A stretch of DNA of 64,000 bases from Rhynchopus sp. YZ270_cl-10 (GCA_964035575.1 OZ037917.1:806001-870000), one strand, 5' to 3'; counted from the first letter of the stretch, positions 29,611 to 41,135 are shown. Made by a program: numbers and translations. Notes: a model not told the origin generated them from the letters alone.

Positions 29611-31157
29611 CTAAGATCCTATTTTCTTCATTATTCTTAAAGAAAACTGTAGCGTTGTAGATGCAGGCACCTCCGACTGTCCCACTGTACGATCCCAGCC
29701 ATCCGGGATGAAAGCACAAAAGAAAAACATACCACAGTCAGTCCATCCCCAACAATCGGTCCAGGCACAACATTCCCTCTGAACCCCTCCCCATGGTCTA
29801 TGTCCACCCCCGTAGAGTGCGCCAAGGTACGCGATGCGGACACACGCAGCACATCCCTGAGAAGGTTCCCCTTCGGCCACTTGTCATCCACGAAGGGGCC
29901 CTCCACTATGGGCGCGGTGTGGCTCCACCCTTCGAGCAGCTTGCAGGAGCTCGAGAGACCTGCCTCTTGCAGCGCTGTGCTCAGCTCGACAGACGATTTG
30001 TGCGGCACACTCTTATCCACTGTCCCATGGAAGAGGAACACCGACGGGAACTTCACAGACGCACCGAGCAGATCACTGTGCATCGACCTCCCGACCAACT
30101 CCTTTACCTCCTCTACCAATGCCCTAGGGGAAAACCCGTGGACACCACTTATCCATGAATTTGGGTCTCTGTTTTGACCTAACGCGACCTCTTCTGGGGT
30201 AGGAAGGGCCATGCCGGACTGCTCAAAGATAACCTGTGTTACGTCTTTATAAAGACCACGGGTCTCGAAGTAGTCAAGCATGCCTACCAAATCATAAGGC
30301 CCTGATATGCCAATAAATGCCTTCGGTCGCAGCACCTTAACCGCAGTGTGAAGATGATGAGGCAACGCCTGCCGTTTGTTTCTATGAGCATAGTGCAATG
30401 CTGCAAGATAATTCCGTAACATACAGGTTAAAGTCAACTGCGCCCCAGCAGACTGCCCGATGACCGTAATATTATTGACATCACCGCCATACAAATCGAC
30501 GTGATCGACCACCCAAGAAATCGCCTGTTCATAGTCTAATAGCATATCACTCATGGTCGCCTGCGGGAAGTTTCGGTAGTCAGGGGTAAACACAATACAC
30601 CCTGCAGCGGACAGCATCCTGCTTAGCAGATACCCCCACGCTTTATACCCGACTATCCAGGCACCCCCTACAAAGAATATCACCACCGGACGCTTTGTTC
30701 TGGTTCTTGCAGTTTCGACAATCCAAGCATATGCGGGCTTAGGAAGGTAGATGTCTAGTACAGACCGCCCTTTGCTTTCTTCAATGTTATGGTAAGGCAC
30801 GTTACGGAGAATTGCGCCGGAGGAGCAGTAATGCCATACCATTGGGAGGAAGACGTGATATAACATCATCGTGGTGAAGAACATGATTCTCCCGGCAAGC
30901 CAGATCCACCGCACCAATCGGATTGGCCCTGCAGCAACAATAAGCTGGACTGCCCAGCCCCCCAGCCAGAGGCAGACCTTCATGATGTGATAGAGGTACC
31001 CTAGCAGGTAGAGGACCATGCCCTCTTCCACGGCACCTTCGCCACCGGTGCGCATCTGCTTTACAGCGGCCTTCCCTGTGGTCGGGGAGATGGGGTCGGT
31101 GTCATTCTGCAGCATCGTCTCGCTGCCGGTCTCTCGTTCCCATTTTCGTGTAGACAT
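29611..31157 (-). CDS. membrane-anchored alpha/beta hydrolase, ICME-like, 486 aa, probably two exons
   Basis: ATG at 31157. The N-terminal half has two or more hydrophobic segments (VLYLLGYLYHIM, WIWLAGRIMFFTTMMLY). The catalytic domain matches plant isoprenylcysteine methylesterases: oxyanion motif FFVGGAWIVGYKAWG, TPDYRNFPQATMSDM, nucleophile elbow VIGQSAGAQ (Ser about 234), FLFHGTVDKSVP (Asp about 378) and GWSHTAP (His about 411). ICME removes the methyl ester from prenylated proteins at the ER. I favour exon 1 31157-29733, an 86-nt intron GTATGT...CTACAG made of a D repeat, and exon 2 29646-29611 ending in TAG. Without splicing the protein would end in repeat-encoded residues at 29637. 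Confidence 0.8.
29651..29725 (+). repeat. D repeat forming most of a predicted intron
   Basis: Fills nearly the whole of intron 29647-29732 of the ICME-like gene. On the gene strand its end CAACGCTACAG supplies the acceptor. Confidence 0.65.
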
Positions 31158-32718
31158 TTCAAAAAAAAACAACAACAACAACGCTGTATTGAAAGGTGGG
31201 GGGGAGGAGTGAGGGAAGGAGAGAGAAAATAGAAACTTAACACATCATCATACAACAAAACCCATGGGAGACAGAGGTTGTGGTGTGAAAACGCACACCA
31301 CCTCGGCTTTGGTGAGGAGTGGCTCTGAAGCGCGGTTCGTCAAGTCCTAGAACCGTAAAGTGTGTTCAAAATGCTTTGTTTCTATTTCCTTCATTTCATG
31401 AGGTGACAGGAGGAGCAAATAAATGGAAACTTTTTTTTTTTGTTATTTTTCATTATGTCAGCCTTTTAGCGAACTTTGGGTGGTTTTTTCGGCAAAATCC
31501 AAAAAAGAAACCCCCTCCCGACATGCAATTGTTTTCGGTCAAAGTGGGGTTTTTTTTTTCGCGAAAATTCCAAAAACCGAGTTGGTCAGGGGTAGATGGA
31601 TTTCAAAAAAAAAAAGGGGGGTTTTCGTTCTATATAGTGTGTCATTTGCTTTGGAGAAAAGGGGGGGGGTAGTGGGGTGCTGTCGTGCTGCGAGGGGAGG
31701 GAAAGGAACCCCCTTCGGTAGAAAAAAGAAACAGAAAGAACAGAAATCTTATTGGATGAAACGCGGTGCCTCTTCGTGCACACACACACATACATCTTCA
31801 AAGAGAAAAAAAAGGGAGTGTGTTTGCTGTATAAGTGGACTTCTTTTTTTTTTGCAAAACGCACAAAATGGAAATTCCATATAAAAAAAAACGGTGCAGT
31901 TGGGGATAACATAACAGAGGGGTATGTTCTCTTGTGGGAGGAAGGAGGAGGTCGCGTTGTTGTCCTTCCTCCCTTTTTTTCTTTTGACACAAAAAAAAAA
32001 AAATAAATTTTGAAGATGAACCTAATCTCTTCTTGGTCACCTTTTAACGAAACAAAAGATAGCAAAAAACGTTACTTTAGCATAACTAAACCCTGACCCT
32101 TTTTAATTTTTATCTCACACAACGCACCTTTTTTTGATAAAGGTAACGCTTCGAAATACTGAGCAAAATGTGTTACTGAAAAAAGAAATAAATAATATGT
32201 GTCTCTCGTGCAACCCACAAAATTGAAAAGAAATATCAAAAAAAAATACACTCACAAAGTACATAAAATGGAGGCTCCCTTTCTCACGAAAGCAGGCCCT
32301 TATTTCCCTTCTTTTTTATAAGACACACCCATCACTCTCAACACCCCCAATTTTCTTCCGAAAGTATTTGGTAACGTCAATACCCACAGGATGCACGCTT
32401 CCAACCTTTTCTTTTCACTGGGGGGAAAGGCAGTAGTGGAGCCCCACACATACACACAAAAAATTGGGCAATATTCTCCACAAGAATTACCCCCTTTTTT
32501 TTAGTTATCAAACACACACATATTTTTTTTCTCCCAAAAATGCCTTTTTCTTCCAAACTGACCCGTAAAACCCGCAAACCCGCAAACCCGGGTTTGCGGG
32601 TTTACGGGTTTGCTGACCACCATTTTCAGGTTTCGCTTTTTTTTGTTGCAACATTGCTTACAAATAGACCACCTGGGGGATCTACTGTAGAACTTTCTTC
32701 CCCGCACACTCCTTTCAC
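31158..32718. other. gene-free spacer
   Basis: Two degraded hairpin-C copies (31749-31800, 32190-32222), a partial hairpin-B-like segment near 32015-32042, one copy (32462-32520) of the GCAAGAATTACCCC-type repeat, and a 28-bp perfect palindrome at 32576-32603. No gene seen. Confidence 0.5.
32576..32603. repeat. 28-bp perfect palindrome of CCCGCAAA units
   Basis: AAACCCGCAAACCCG and its complement meet at CCCGGG. Further CCCGTAAA/TTTACGGG units on both sides extend an imperfect fold-back. Confidence 0.8.
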
Positions 32719-33609
32719 TTAATCCCCCTTACTCCTCCCATAGGCTGGGGTGGAGGATCCTGCTGATTGGAAGGCGTTGAACATTCCTTTGAGCTTGCCT
32801 GTTAGCTTGCCTCCTGTACGCCGTTTGCCTGCAGGTAGCTTTTGTTCTCTGTGGTAATGCTCTGCTGGTGCAGCTGCCGCAGGGGGCGCAGTGCGGGCGG
32901 TGTTAGTGTACGCTGGGACGTCGTGCTCTGCAAAGGTGTCGTCGTCGTCGTCACATTCGTTGAAACGATCAAAATCATCAACTTTCTTTAGTCTTGAGGT
33001 AGAGGCACGTCTATGCAAAAAGGTTCCCGGAAGACGTGACCCATATTGCTCTATAAACTCTGGTTTTGTATTCAACTTCATACATGCCTGCACAACGTCA
33101 CTATCCTGCGATGCAGGAACCACCAACAACGAAGACGGCGGCAAACACTGTAGATCATCTGCGACGCTCACCTCCAACTGATTTACGTCAGTTATGATCC
33201 CAATGGTTGTGTCGTACTTCAAAATGATCATTTGAAGCGAATCCTCTGATGCCACCGCATGAAGGTAGCAGATCCCTTCATAGAGTGGGACGTCCTGAGG
33301 AGGAGGGGGTGGTGCTGATACTTCAGGCTCTTTGTCGAGGTACGTCTGTTCCGGATCGGAGAACGCCTTAGAAGAAGTGTGGCTCACAGAGTGACTCCTC
33401 GCATCAAGGCCGCGTCTGTGCACGCCGCCCCCAGTAAGCGTCATACGCCCCCCCACAATCCCCTCATCAGGCGGGGTGGAAACACTCTTTGCCCGTCGGT
33501 CGCGTGGTTGTCCCCCGCTTTGAGACCGTGCCGCCTTTTTGCCCTTCTCATCCCATAGGTTCCACACAGCACCGTTATCAGCACCGGTCAGACCGTACCG
33601 ACGTATCAT
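32719..33609 (-). CDS. LysM-domain protein, 296 aa
   Basis: ATG at 33609. A longer open frame upstream reads through a hairpin-A repeat and was rejected, because CCATTATTCAG with a 14-nt leader precedes this ATG. At about residues 110-165 there is a LysM-like fold: CYLHAVASEDSLQMIILKYD, GIITDVNQL, then LPPSSLLVVPAS. Upstream is a basic Ser/Arg-rich region. Downstream are an Asp run (CDDDDDTF), an Ala/Pro stretch and a basic tail. Without a signal peptide this is an intracellular LysM protein, like eukaryotic TLDc/OXR- or LYSMD-type proteins, not a wall-binding one. Partner unknown. Confidence 0.75.
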   Translation of the reverse strand: MIRRYGLTGADNGAVWNLWDEKGKKAARSQSGGQPRDRRAKSVSTPPDEGIVGGRMTLTGGGVHRRGLDARSHSVSHTSSKAFSDPEQTYLDKEPEVSAPPPPPQDVPLYEGICYLHAVASEDSLQMIILKYDTTIGIITDVNQLEVSVADDLQCLPPSSLLVVPASQDSDVVQACMKLNTKPEFIEQYGSRLPGTFLHRRASTSRLKKVDDFDRFNECDDDDDTFAEHDVPAYTNTARTAPPAAAAPAEHYHREQKLPAGKRRTGGKLTGKLKGMFNAFQSAGSSTPAYGRSKGD

Positions 33610-33674
33610 TTTGCTGTTAGTGTCTGAATAATGGATGGTTGTTAGAAAAATCAGGGTGGTGTAGAATTGAAAGA

Positions 33675-33790
33675 AGGTTGACTTGAAATGCAAAGCCCGG
33701 TGAGCGACAGTGCTTGGTGGTGTATAGACCGGCTGTATCGGGGGGTGGTCCCCAATCATGCAAAGTCCATCCATTTTCGTGGTTTACATC
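33675..33790 (+). repeat. hairpin-A repeat, diverged copy
   Basis: Loop region degraded (CCCGGTGAGCG instead of CCCTCTCGTG), but GACCGGCTGTATCGGGGGG and TGGTCCCCAATCATGCA are kept. It starts 66 nt upstream of the LysM gene start. Confidence 0.65.
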
Positions 33791-33902
33791 TAATAAAAAA
33801 AAAATGAGGGGGGAGGGAGGGGTTAACAAAAGCTTTTATTTCTAGAATCTACTGAGAAAAACCTGGGGGAAGAGAGGGAGGAAGTGGGGGTATGGCACAA
33901 AG

Positions 33903-34025
33903 GAAATGGTAGTTTATTGATGCAGGCAACTCCGGTTTGACCCACATACGATGCGAGTCATCCGGATGAAAGCGAGCAAAAGTACCCTGCGACCAAAAAA
34001 CAGAAGGTGTGAAAAGGAAACCTAA
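33903..34025 (+). repeat. D repeat, extended copy
   Basis: Has the same extension (AGTACCCTGCG, GGTGTGAAAAGGAAACC) as the 4.4-kb copy. Confidence 0.65.
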
Positions 34026-34576
34026 TGGCTTGCCCGTACCGTAGTGTGAACGGGGGGTGGTCCACAACTGCTCGTTGGCCATCTTCTGCTGAAGAACTGT
34101 GAACGTACAGGTACTCCCGTTCGCTGCACAAAAAAGAAACAAGATGAATGTATGATTGCATTGCATCTCAATAGAATTGCTTGATAGGATCTAAAAAAGG
34201 TTAAAGCAGTACAACGTCTCCACGGACGCAGGCTACAAAAAGAAACAAAAGGGCGTTTCTTGCAAGAACGGTTCATTAATTAAGCCCGTTTTTTCCTGAT
34301 AAAATTCGACTAGCTTCCGGCGTTCTGTTTTGCACAAACTTTTTTTTCTTTTGCGTATAGAAGTAGACGCAAAGTGAAACACAGCCCCACAACAAACCAC
34401 TGGATCTCCTCGGAACATCGAACCCCAGAGCACTTGACATGCACATGGCTTCTATAGGGAAATTGTACACACAAAAAAAAAATCATTACACCAAGCAAGA
34501 GCGCAAACGCCTCGCTGTACACCGGAAGATATCGACACACTGAGGGGGGAGAACAACCTCTTTTCAACCCCTTTCC

Positions 34577-35804
34577 CTAAGCAGATGTGAACACCCCACA
34601 GTGGTCTTCGATGTCTCCTCGGCAGACGGGGCAGGTGACGTAGTTAGATTTGGCGACTATGCCGTCGAGACATGCTTTGCAGAGGACAAGGTGCTTGCAG
34701 GGGAGGAGGAGTGTGTTCGCTGGACGCTCCGTGCAGCAGAGGCACAGATGCTTCACGAGACGGTCTTCCCAGAGGCTGTCAAGACTGTCGTTCAGACGTT
34801 TCATCGCAGCCACCACCTTCGCCTGGTGTGCCAGAAGCTCTTTGTCCGACAGACTCGCCAAACCCTCACCACGAAAGTGTAGTACCCGATTTCTCGTCGA
34901 AGTTGCCTCATGTCTTGCCCTGATCAATCGTAGTTTGCAGACAAGCATCTGGACGATGGCGTTAGGCACCGAGCTGTACATCGCTGCGCAGTGTTGTGTG
35001 AAGGCTGCCCGCCCTGATGCCTCCGAACCAACGTCAATGAGAATTGTTGCGCGCTCCTCGACAGCAGGGTTCACGTAGCGGGTGATCACGCCGGAGCAGG
35101 AGCGGAGCTTCATCACCACGACCGCACCGCGCACAGTGTCTGTATGCAGGCGGCACCCTTCCATGTCCTCCAGCAGGACTATGCCACGTCCCCAGTTGTT
35201 GTCCTCGGTGACAATCTCGAACATTGCAGTGCCCTGGCGGGTCATCTCCAATACACCACGGTGCTTGCTGTAGAAGCCGCCGAGGACGATGCCTGAGAAA
35301 GGGGTGTTAAGATTTGCCACAATGAAGAGCTTGAAAATGCAAAAAAAACGTCTCAAAATAATCGCTTTCTGCCAAAGGCAAGCGTCTCCATCTGATTCAA
35401 ATAAAAAAAAAACACTTTTTGGACCAAGATGATGCATGCGTTGTAGATGGGTGCAGATTTTTTTTGTTCATTTTCTTGAACATACCAGAGTACGGTATCG
35501 TCGCAACAGTTTCCTGCAACTCCTCTGCAGTAAGCGGTTCGGGTACGTCCGCTGCAAGGAGAGAGGGGGGTTGGAGGGGCGGGGCGGGACGCTCTGTCTT
35601 CTGCCGTCGCAGTGGCGTTGCACGTGGTACAGGTGTCGTTGCAGCGGCACGTGGCGCAATGCGCCTTCGCCTCCTCAATGGTGACTGCCTCCCTTCCAAA
35701 GAGGGTGGCGGCACTGTAAGAGAAGAAGCGGAGCAAGAGGAAGAAGAAGGCTTCGCAGAACACTTCCCATCACCCTCATCCCGAAACGTCACTGAACGCT
35801 TCAT
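34577..35804 (-). CDS. RING-finger (C3HC4) protein, 344 aa, two exons
   Basis: ATG at 35804. Exon 1 is 35804-35486 and exon 2 is 35292-34577. The intron is 193 nt, GTATGTTC...TTTCTCAG, phase 1, and splicing reads PYSGIVLGGFYSKHRGVLEM. The N-terminal ~90 residues are basic/Ser/Pro-rich. The middle (residues ~110-285) is ordered but unknown. The C-terminal RING is complete: CLCCTERPANTLLLPCKHLV, LCKACLDGI, CPVCRG. This RING type resembles those of MGRN1/IAP-like E3 ubiquitin ligases. The substrate is unknown. Confidence 0.85.
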
Positions 35805-36185
35805 TAGTTAATGTTGGGGGAGAAGAAGAAAAAGACAAAATTCAACTAAAGAGTCGAGAAATGCCCCTTTAAAAAAAAAACCCCCCCCTTTTGGTGGTGT
35901 GGCTGAAGGGGGTGGTACTATTTTTTGTGATATTTTCTGCTATTCTGGGCATCTGGATTTTTTGGTACGGCTGAAGGGAGGTGCTATTTTCTGCTATTTT
36001 CCGCTATTTTTGGGGTCGTCGGTCCCAACCATTTGGGGTAATAGAAGAGAGCGTGGTAACATACATAAAAAAATGGACATATTGGGAGAGAGGGGTTTTT
36101 TTTTGTAAATTTCTTCTAATAGCCATAGACTATGGATTACAGATTTCTTTTTTTTTTTGGAAAAACGTTTTTTTTTTTTTTCTTC
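35805..36185. other. spacer
   Basis: Contains two copies of GTG(T)GGCTGAAGGG-type sequence (about 35893 and 35967), also found once near 15805. No gene. Confidence 0.4.
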
Positions 36186-38135
36186 TCAACCCGGTTTAAT
36201 CCACATCACGATCAGCCCTACAAAGGAAGGGAAAACGAGCACACAGCTCAGGAGAATGCCAGGCATATTTTCAAAGATTGCTTTGGCTATGGCCGAGGGG
36301 GGCCAGAGGGTTTCGTCATGCAGACAAAGACGGTTGAGGGGGTCACATGGATGGTCGAGGATGGGCTTGGTGCGTAGGGTTCCTGTAGTTTGGTTGACAC
36401 TGACACGAAGCGCGTTACGACCAAAATGATATGACGCTAGGTCCGCTGTGTACGTCATACTCGCTGTATACGCATTCGTGAAGAACACATTGTACACATT
36501 AAACAAAAACAGATGCACAGACGAGGCCACGGTACTCCCTCTTGACAGTCCCGAAGTAACAATCTGTCGAACACACACTCGGCTCTCCTTTTGGCACACC
36601 GCTCCTTCGACGTATAGGTGATGGTCCCCTCCGACTAGTACAACATCAACCCTTTGTAGACCGAAGGATTGCCTGCGGAACCATTTGACAAAATCGAAGA
36701 TGGTTGAGAGGATGTGGTCGGTTTCGCGGACCATGTGTGGGTGAGTAGGGTAGCGTTCGCCTTCCCAAGAAAATGCTAAGCGTGCGGCAGTGTTAGAAAG
36801 GAATAGAAGAGGCACGGAGGAGAGTATGAGAAGCGAGTCGGAGACTCTCGCAGGGTTGGTGTTGGCGCTGTGGCTGCCTTGGTCGTCGCTGTCGTGAAGG
36901 TTGTCGTTGTAATTTTCATTTCGTTTGAGGTGTTGTTCATTCGCCGCTACGGCACTATCTTTAATAGAATTTAACGTCTTCTTCAAAAACTGTCCCTGCC
37001 TTTCACCCAATACATTGATTGACGTTGTTTTGTCCTTTGAAAAGAAGGACCCATAAAATGACGAATCGACATCCGTGGGATGGTCGCCAAGAAGCTGCCG
37101 TTCAAACCCTTCCCGGAACATTTCTATTCTCGTATCTAACCCTATGAGGTGTTGTATCGGATTGCTCCCTATCGATTTGAGGAAGAAGAACTCCACGGAG
37201 TTGAGAACTTTGAGGAACATTTCGTTAGGACAGTCTACCTCGCATGCTCTGAGGATGAGATGCGAATCCCATGAAATATCCGCACGGAGTTGGTATTGAT
37301 AGAGAAGAAATGCATGTAACCCTGCCTTAACACGGGTAATGCGAATGGTATCATTGATGCTCACCTTCACTTCGTTCAGATTGGAGAAGATATCGTGGTC
37401 ATCTGGTAGCATGAGATTTGCTGCAGAACGTAACAGAAGTGCAATATCCCTATTCATCCACGTTGCCAGGTATATGCCACGATATGCGGCAAAGTACTGT
37501 GCATACAACGTCTGCTGGTGGACTGCCCCCCGCACTTCAACAGCCTCAGAGTAGATTTGATCCCCAATGTGTACATTAAAATCTACCCCCGGCCAGGTCG
37601 AGGAGATGATAGGGAAAAACCCTCCGTCCCCATCCTCGCTGATCCGATTGCATGACATTACGTTGACCCCTGCGTGGTGCTGTCCTTGAGTGATAAACTT
37701 TACGTTCCACCAGTCGGGTTGTACTTCATCTTCAACGACACCACCATCAGAGTCGAAGATGACCAATGCAAAGGTCCCATGGTAGCGTGTATCAGGCTGT
37801 AGAGAGGAGAGCTTAAGAATCTGAGGTATTCCTTCTGGTAGGAGAAGCAGTTCGGTGGACACCTTTTGTGGGGTGGGTTTGTGCTTTTTGAGGACATTTT
37901 CAACAGAAGAGAGCGAAAATTGTGCAACCCGCGACGTCACAGGGCCAGAAGAGGAGCGAATGAACGAGGCGCCCACAGGGGAGGTCATCTCAACGAGGAT
38001 GCGTGCGGTGTGCTCTCCTACGTCTCCGTTTACAAGAAGAAGGTCAAATCCTGAAGGAGTTGAGGAGGAGGATGATGATGATGATGGTTCAGTTTGCAAC
38101 ACCGAAAAAACCAACAACTTCAGGAGGAGCAGCAT
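36186..38135 (-). CDS. PhoD-like metallophosphatase, membrane-anchored, 649 aa
   Basis: ATG at 38135, with CACTCTATCACCAG about 27 nt upstream. Residues 1-16 are a signal peptide (LLLLKLLVFSVLQ). The PhoD-type metal-binding signatures are in order: VHIGDQIYSE (about 187), MLPDDHDIFSNL (about 241) and VLVGGDHHLYVEG (about 500). The insert at about 395-430 is acidic, Asn/Asp/Ser-rich. The C-terminus is a transmembrane helix (GILLSCVLVFPSFVGLIVMW). PhoD enzymes are Ca/Fe-dependent phosphodiesterases or alkaline phosphatases. With signal and anchor this one likely faces the lumen or cell exterior and may salvage phosphate. It is a single exon. Confidence 0.82.
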   Translation of the reverse strand: MLLLLKLLVFSVLQTEPSSSSSSSSTPSGFDLLLVNGDVGEHTARILVEMTSPVGASFIRSSSGPVTSRVAQFSLSSVENVLKKHKPTPQKVSTELLLLPEGIPQILKLSSLQPDTRYHGTFALVIFDSDGGVVEDEVQPDWWNVKFITQGQHHAGVNVMSCNRISEDGDGGFFPIISSTWPGVDFNVHIGDQIYSEAVEVRGAVHQQTLYAQYFAAYRGIYLATWMNRDIALLLRSAANLMLPDDHDIFSNLNEVKVSINDTIRITRVKAGLHAFLLYQYQLRADISWDSHLILRACEVDCPNEMFLKVLNSVEFFFLKSIGSNPIQHLIGLDTRIEMFREGFERQLLGDHPTDVDSSFYGSFFSKDKTTSINVLGERQGQFLKKTLNSIKDSAVAANEQHLKRNENYNDNLHDSDDQGSHSANTNPARVSDSLLILSSVPLLFLSNTAARLAFSWEGERYPTHPHMVRETDHILSTIFDFVKWFRRQSFGLQRVDVVLVGGDHHLYVEGAVCQKESRVCVRQIVTSGLSRGSTVASSVHLFLFNVYNVFFTNAYTASMTYTADLASYHFGRNALRVSVNQTTGTLRTKPILDHPCDPLNRLCLHDETLWPPSAIAKAIFENMPGILLSCVLVFPSFVGLIVMWIKPG

Positions 38136-39893
38136 TGTGTTGAGAAAAAAGAAATACTCCCCTGGTGATAGAGTGAGGTGGAGGTGGAGGTGGAGGAGGA
38201 GAGGATTTTTTTTTTTGGAAAATTGTTTCATATAAATTCTTTTTCTAATGAAAAGAAGGTACAGAGGGTGCTAAAAAAGCACCCTTGCTTTTTTTTATGT
38301 TTGTTGTGGTTATGATGAAAAATTGTTAGAATAGTGTGTAGTTGCCATCATGTGCAATCTCCACTGTCAATTTTTTCAGGAGAGGAGCGGAGAAGCTTTG
38401 AAGGGGGGGGAGAGAAAAGAAACACTTTTTTTTTAGATTTTTTTTTTTTGGTGGTGCCATTTTTCTCAAAAGACTTTAGGGAAAAAGTATGGTGGGAAAA
38501 AGAAGGGTGGATGGGGGGCTTGGAGTGGAGAGAAAAGGGGGGTTTTTTGGGGTCTTTTTCGTTGGGTAGAGTATAACATTTTTTTATGTTTTATTGGGCA
38601 CGAGCGATATTGGAAGAAGGAGGGCGTTTTTTTTTATTTTGCATTTTTTTTTTCTGATTAAATTGTTGGAGTAGTGTGGTTGCCTCGGTTGTGCTGCCAC
38701 AGTTTTGTGCAATCTCCACTTTCTTCTTTTTTTTGTTGTTGTTGTTGTGTCCACAATCACCTATTGTGATTTGGTAATGCTTTCAGTATCGGCCCTACAG
38801 GCAATTATACTGAAATGAAAAAGACGCAATTTACTAATTTTGTGTTTTTTTTTTATAAAAGGACAGGGACGCTATCTCGTCGTGCCGTGTCAGTGTGACT
38901 CTGGCACTTCCCTCCTTCGTTCCTCCCCCTCCCCAAAAAAAAATTTTTTGCTCAACAGATATTCAGAACTCTATCCATGCCAGATTCTCCCTCGTCCTTG
39001 TGTTATTTTTTTTTTACCTTTGAAATACGTTAGTCCACCAAATTTACTTTTTTTACTTTTTTTTTACTTTACGCCAATAGAGAAAAAACCCCCTTGTTTA
39101 CTTTTTTTTTTTTTTGAAAAAAAAAATGCGGAATTTTTTAGTTTTTTTTTTGTTGTCTCTCGACTTTACCTTACTCAGTTGCACCCATTATTTTTTTCTT
39201 TTTTTGAAAAAAAAGGTTGAAAATAGTGGTTCACTATCTTGTCTGTGTGTCTTTTTTTAAAAATATAAATTCAATCTCTTTCGCTCACTTTCACTTTCAT
39301 TTTCACTTTCGCTCTCGGTTGTGGAAACCTACGCTTCCAAATAAAAAAACCCCCTTGGAATAAGAAAGGGGGGTTTGGTCAAAAAAAAAAAATTGCTAAA
39401 ACCTGCGTCTACAAGACACAAGACTTCATTTAAATTGTAACACTTTAAAAAAACAAACAAACTTTGTCTTTTTTTCCCATCTCCTAACTCGTGTTCTAGA
39501 TAGCAGCCGAACAAAGTAAAAACAAACAGAATTTGCTAGTGTGTTGGGGGGGAGAAAGCCTGGGGGGAAACCTTAATTTTGCCGTTTCTTGTTTTTTTAA
39601 TCAGATGCTTTGTGCGCGTAACAGGGAATGGGAGGAATTGAGAATTCAGGGTTTTTCAGAGGGGAAAAAGGTGAACTTCTTTGACTTCATGTTTGCTGGG
39701 TTAATCAGGGGTAGCAGTTACGAAGTGAGACAAGACACGCTTTTACCCCCCCAAAGTGGGACGTGGCCAAATAACAATTGAATATTTTCCCTTTTTGTTT
39801 TTTTTTTTGAAAAAAAAAAAATGCAACTCACTTCCGTTGCAAAATTTTCCAAGGTAAGATGAAACCCGAAGCCTCCCCATGCCATGAAAGGAG

Positions 39894-39924
<31 letters not shown>

Positions 39925-40830
39925 GCTACATTCAGTACCACATAGAAGGAGAGAGTGGGACTTTTATTAACAAACAAAAATATCAAACTGAGTTCTGCTA
40001 AGGGCTTTTGTCTTGCGTGATAAATTTGTCTGATCGTCTTTGTCCTCAAAATAACACATTTTAAGAGATGAATTGGGGGGGTAACTGACTGAGAACGAGG
40101 GGGGGGAATGAGTTTTTTTTTTTTCTTTTGCACGGATTGTCATTTTGTTATTATTTCAGTTTTATCCACTTTGAGAAATGGTAACAAAGACAGGGTTTCC
40201 ACCAAGGGGGGGTACCTTGGGAAACACCCAATCCTGGCGGAAACCCTGAAAGAACGAAAAAAAAAAAAAAAACAAAGCGATAGTTGGTGTACGGTGAGTC
40301 TGCAAAGCAATACATTGGGGCTATGGGGGGACTTCGCAAAATCTGGATTTTTTTTTTTGTTGGAATTGGAAAAGAGATATAGTGGTTTCACTACCGGGTG
40401 GTGGGAAGATCGTGGTAATGGTGTGGTATGTGTGTGTGCAGAACACACAGGGATTTGCACTGAATGGGGGATATTTTTTTTTTCATTTTTTTCTTTTTTT
40501 GCTTTTATTTTCGTTCCCCTCTTTCTTGAACCTGCCAGATACTGCCTAAAATGCAGAAAACATGGCGTGGAACCTGAACGAGCATATTAGATCCATATAC
40601 TTTCAACTCAGAACAGAAAGCATGAAATATTGAAACATGTTTTTTTTTTTTCAACCTTAAGGGCTAAGCCATCAAACTCAAAACCACAAGACCATATGCA
40701 TGGTACACACATATCATCTGATCTTGAAATTCGCTGCTTTTCTCCCAAATCATCGAAACAGTAGCATAGTAGCGAAAAGGGAGAAACAAGGCCAAACGGA
40801 GGGAGAGAAGGGAGAGAAAAAAAAAAGAAT

Positions 40831-40874
40831 AGTTTATCAGATGAATGTGAGCCTCTCGTGCTTGGTCACCTATA
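40831..40874 (+). repeat. hairpin-B/C intermediate
   Basis: GATGAATGTGAGC-CTCTCGT-GCTTGGTCACC: left arm begins like hairpin-C, right arm ends like hairpin-B. Confidence 0.6.
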
Positions 40875-41097
40875 TAAAAAAAAATGCAAAGAAGAACAGT
40901 GAAAAAACAGAAGTTCAAAAAAAAAATAGCCTTTTTTTTAAAAAAAATCAAACTATTATGGTGCTCCGGGAGGGGTCGATATTGACAGGTCGTTTGACCG
41001 ACTTCCGAAAGCATTAACAAAAAACTTCTTGTTCATCAGAGATACACCCGCAAGGCACGATAACTATGAGAAAAAAAAAAAAAGATTTTTTTTTTTT

Positions 41098-41135
41098 TGA
41101 AATACAAAGCCCTCTCGTGGCAGTGTACCAAACAA
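41098..41135 (+). repeat. hairpin-A repeat, truncated copy
   Basis: TGAAATACAAAGCCCTCTCG then GTGGCAGTGTACC, without the GC-rich 3' half. It is not next to a recognised gene start. Confidence 0.55.

Larger units (their letters stand above)
33610..34576. other. spacer with hairpin-A and D repeats
   Basis: Hairpin-A at 33675-33790 and extended D at 33903-34025. The rest is A-rich. A short CTCGCTGTACACCGGAAG segment near 34510 also occurs near 13852. No gene. Confidence 0.5.

Noticed and set aside
33609-33774. N-terminal extensions of the LysM, methyltransferase and PIH1 proteins
   Set aside because: In each case the extra residues are translations of a hairpin-A repeat or the pyrimidine tract, and a trans-splice acceptor lies between them and the chosen ATG.
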